Shown in pieces: positions 5,083 to 6,088 of a DNA stretch of 6,088 bases; positions within the stretch are counted from its first letter, which is position 1, and each line of letters opens with the position of its first letter. Source of the DNA: Actinomycetes bacterium. GTDB taxonomy: Bacteria; Actinomycetota; CALGFH01. The DNA is taken from assembly GCA_030152105.1 (NCBI GenBank), contig JASLIH010000034.1:1-6088 (forward strand), in the 5' to 3' direction. The position numbers and the translations under genes are program-made. The notes under the pieces were generated by a model. The model saw only the letters and a program-made list of their open reading frames with translations, made no database searches and was not told where the DNA came from.

Positions 5083-5412
5083 CTAGTACTCCAGCTGTAG
5101 GTCGTGACCTGGCTGGTCAGGGGCAGGCAGGCGAGGCGGGCAGACCGGGGCGACCACTGTTGATGATCCGGTGTTGTGACGACATCCGAAGATCAGACGG
5201 TGGCCGCGGGCCACAGCGTAGACCCCATGCGATAGCAGGCGGGGCTGGATGAGCTGCTCGGCTGGGTCGCGGGTCGGTGCCGTGACCGAGCGGACCCAGC
5301 GGCCACCACCGTCGGGGCTGATCCCGTTGACCTGCAACGAGCCAGCATCTGTTCGCGGCCCTGGTCCCCCGCCCGGCCGGCGATCTCGGCCACCGGCTGC
5401 GCTGGTCAGCAT
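5083..5412 (-). CDS. Doubtful ORF or decayed coding remnant of unknown function
   Basis: An open frame of 109 codons from an ATG at 5412. The middle part (LQVNGISPDGGGRWVRSVTA, then PTRDPAEQLIQPRLLSHGVY and AVARGHRLIFG) has plausible amino-acid composition and mostly G/C third bases. The beginning and end look less coding-like. In another minus-strand frame just upstream, AEIAGRAGDQGREQMLARCR (around 5390-5330) also looks protein-like, which would fit a frameshifted remnant. I recognise no family, see no Shine-Dalgarno, and cannot rule out that it is non-coding. It lies downstream of, and on the same strand as, the rhomboid-like gene. Confidence 0.2.
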   Translation of the reverse strand: MLTSAAGGRDRRPGGGPGPRTDAGSLQVNGISPDGGGRWVRSVTAPTRDPAEQLIQPRLLSHGVYAVARGHRLIFGCRHNTGSSTVVAPVCPPRLPAPDQPGHDLQLEY

Positions 5413-5527
5413 GCGACGCCGACATCAGGCCCGCGCCCGGACCTGCCACTACCGCCGGCAAGCCGCCTGGCAACCATGAAGATCACGGCCTACGGCTGCA
5501 GTACTAGGAGCGTGGTGCCTATTGGCG

Positions 5528-6088
5528 TCAAAGCGGCTGACCAGAGTTCCGCTCGAGACCTGGCTTCATGGGTGAGGGTTGACCACTGGTCGGCCGATCA
5601 CGGCCGCGATCACGATGCCGGCCACCATCGCCACGCCAGGAGGTCCATCCGGCGGTCAGCACCAGGGCGACGATCCCGGCGGCTATGGCCACGGTGCGCC
5701 CAACGGGCACGCCCCGGCCGAGCGCGAACTGGACCACGACGCCACCGGCCACACCCACCAGCAGCAGGCCCGGTCCCCACCGCGCGGCCAATAGCGCCCC
5801 GCACCAGTACAGCAGCACCACCGGGGCCAACCGCGGCACCCCAGCCCCCACCAGCAGCGCCACGGTCAGAGCGCCGGCCAGCCCGCAGATCGCCACCGAG
5901 TTCCCCGCCCCCCGTGGCTGCCATACATACCCGGCCAGCTCACCGACCAGCCCGGCGCCCAAGTAGCACACCAGCCACCGCCCCGGCCCCAGGACCTGCT
6001 CGGCCATGGCGCCCAGGACCAGCAGGAACGCCAGGTTCGAGATGGTCCCGGCGACCCCGCCGTCCTGCACCAACAGCGCCGTGAAGGT
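5528..6088 (-). CDS. Rhomboid-like membrane protein, 5' end beyond the window, probably frameshifted near its 3' end
   Basis: Multi-helix membrane protein entering from the right edge; the visible part begins TFTALLVQDGGVAGTISN without a start codon. Hydrophobic segments are ISNLAFLLVLGAMAEQVLG, WLVCYLGAGLVGELAGYVW, SVAICGLAGALTVALLVGAG, LAPVVLLYWCGALLAARWG, GLLLVGVAGGVVVQFALG and VAIAAGIVALVLTAG. The layout resembles rhomboid intramembrane serine proteases, but the usual HxxxN is GTISN and the catalytic GxSG is GNSV (Ser codon 5899-5897), so proteolytic activity is doubtful. After LTAG the frame becomes arginine-rich soluble sequence to TGA 5530-5528. The neighbouring frame instead reads GVAMVAGIVIAAVIGRPVVN and stops at 5568-5566, a good final helix. 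One or two lost bases at about 5636-5650 would explain this. It could be a pseudogene, a variant end or a sequencing error. Confidence 0.65.
   Translation of the reverse strand, partial: TFTALLVQDGGVAGTISNLAFLLVLGAMAEQVLGPGRWLVCYLGAGLVGELAGYVWQPRGAGNSVAICGLAGALTVALLVGAGVPRLAPVVLLYWCGALLAARWGPGLLLVGVAGGVVVQFALGRGVPVGRTVAIAAGIVALVLTAGWTSWRGDGGRHRDRGRDRPTSGQPSPMKPGLERNSGQPL

Larger units (their letters stand above)
4974..5527. other. Gene-poor stretch between the VC0807-like gene and the rhomboid-like gene
   Basis: 554 bases with no recognisable protein. It holds the second copy of the 18-nt repeat (5035-5052), a small weak hairpin CCCTT-GCTG-AAGGG (5063-5076) that is the only terminator-like structure, and a coding-like signal on the minus strand (5083-5412). 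It separates two convergently transcribed units. Base composition is slightly less GC-rich than in the flanking genes, and several frames are interrupted, consistent with decayed sequence. Confidence 0.5.

Noticed and set aside
5476..6084. Plus-strand frame of 202 codons, Pro/Arg/Ser-rich
   Set aside because: Antisense shadow of the rhomboid-like gene.
1..6088. CRISPR array, tRNA, rRNA, riboswitch, prophage, toxin-antitoxin or defence genes
   Set aside because: I saw no regularly spaced repeats, no tRNA-like cloverleaf segments, and no protein motifs of these systems on either strand.

Overview
The window is high-GC DNA with strongly GC-ending codons. The protein families (an ECF sigma factor of the SigG/SnoaL type, a TetR regulator with the 'MRRLAAELGAGTMTLYHYV' helix-turn-helix, and actinobacterial IS5-like and IS1380-like transposase remnants) point to an actinomycete chromosome (Actinomycetota). 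The genus cannot be told from the sequence.

Layout, left to right. (1) 1-653, minus strand: the N-terminal two thirds of an ECF sigma factor, cut by the window edge. (2) About 748-1420, minus strand: a decayed insertion-sequence scar. It holds an IS5-family transposase pseudogene with one nonsense codon and two frameshifts. This is joined directly to what looks like the first ~22 codons of a different (IS1380-type) transposase and its upstream inverted repeat. (3) 1438-3422: a divergent regulator/enzyme pair, a TetR repressor (minus) and a zinc-independent MDR/quinone-oxidoreductase-like enzyme (plus). Their shared 116-bp intergenic region carries three spaced copies of a GTAC-N3-GTAC palindrome. 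(4) 3650-4973, plus strand: a two-gene unit of a MarR regulator and a VC0807-like six-helix membrane protein. It is preceded by a perfect 21-bp palindrome that is probably the MarR operator. (5) 4974-5527: a gene-poor stretch with a weak coding-like signal on the minus strand and an 18-nt repeat of the TetR 3' end. (6) 5528-6088, minus strand: a rhomboid-like membrane protein that enters from beyond the right edge. It lacks recognisable catalytic residues in the visible frame and appears to carry a frameshift near its 3' end.

Functionally the centre of the window consists of two small self-contained regulatory modules, each a local repressor next to its probable target: TetR with an NAD(P)H-dependent oxidoreductase, and MarR with a membrane protein. 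Both architectures are typical of ligand- or stress-inducible circuits, but the inducers cannot be read from sequence. I see no CRISPR array, tRNA, rRNA, phage or toxin-antitoxin module, and no convincing new multi-gene system. The observations most worth following are the tripled operator, the MarR palindrome with a possible leaderless start, the two-IS mosaic, and the broken rhomboid-like gene.
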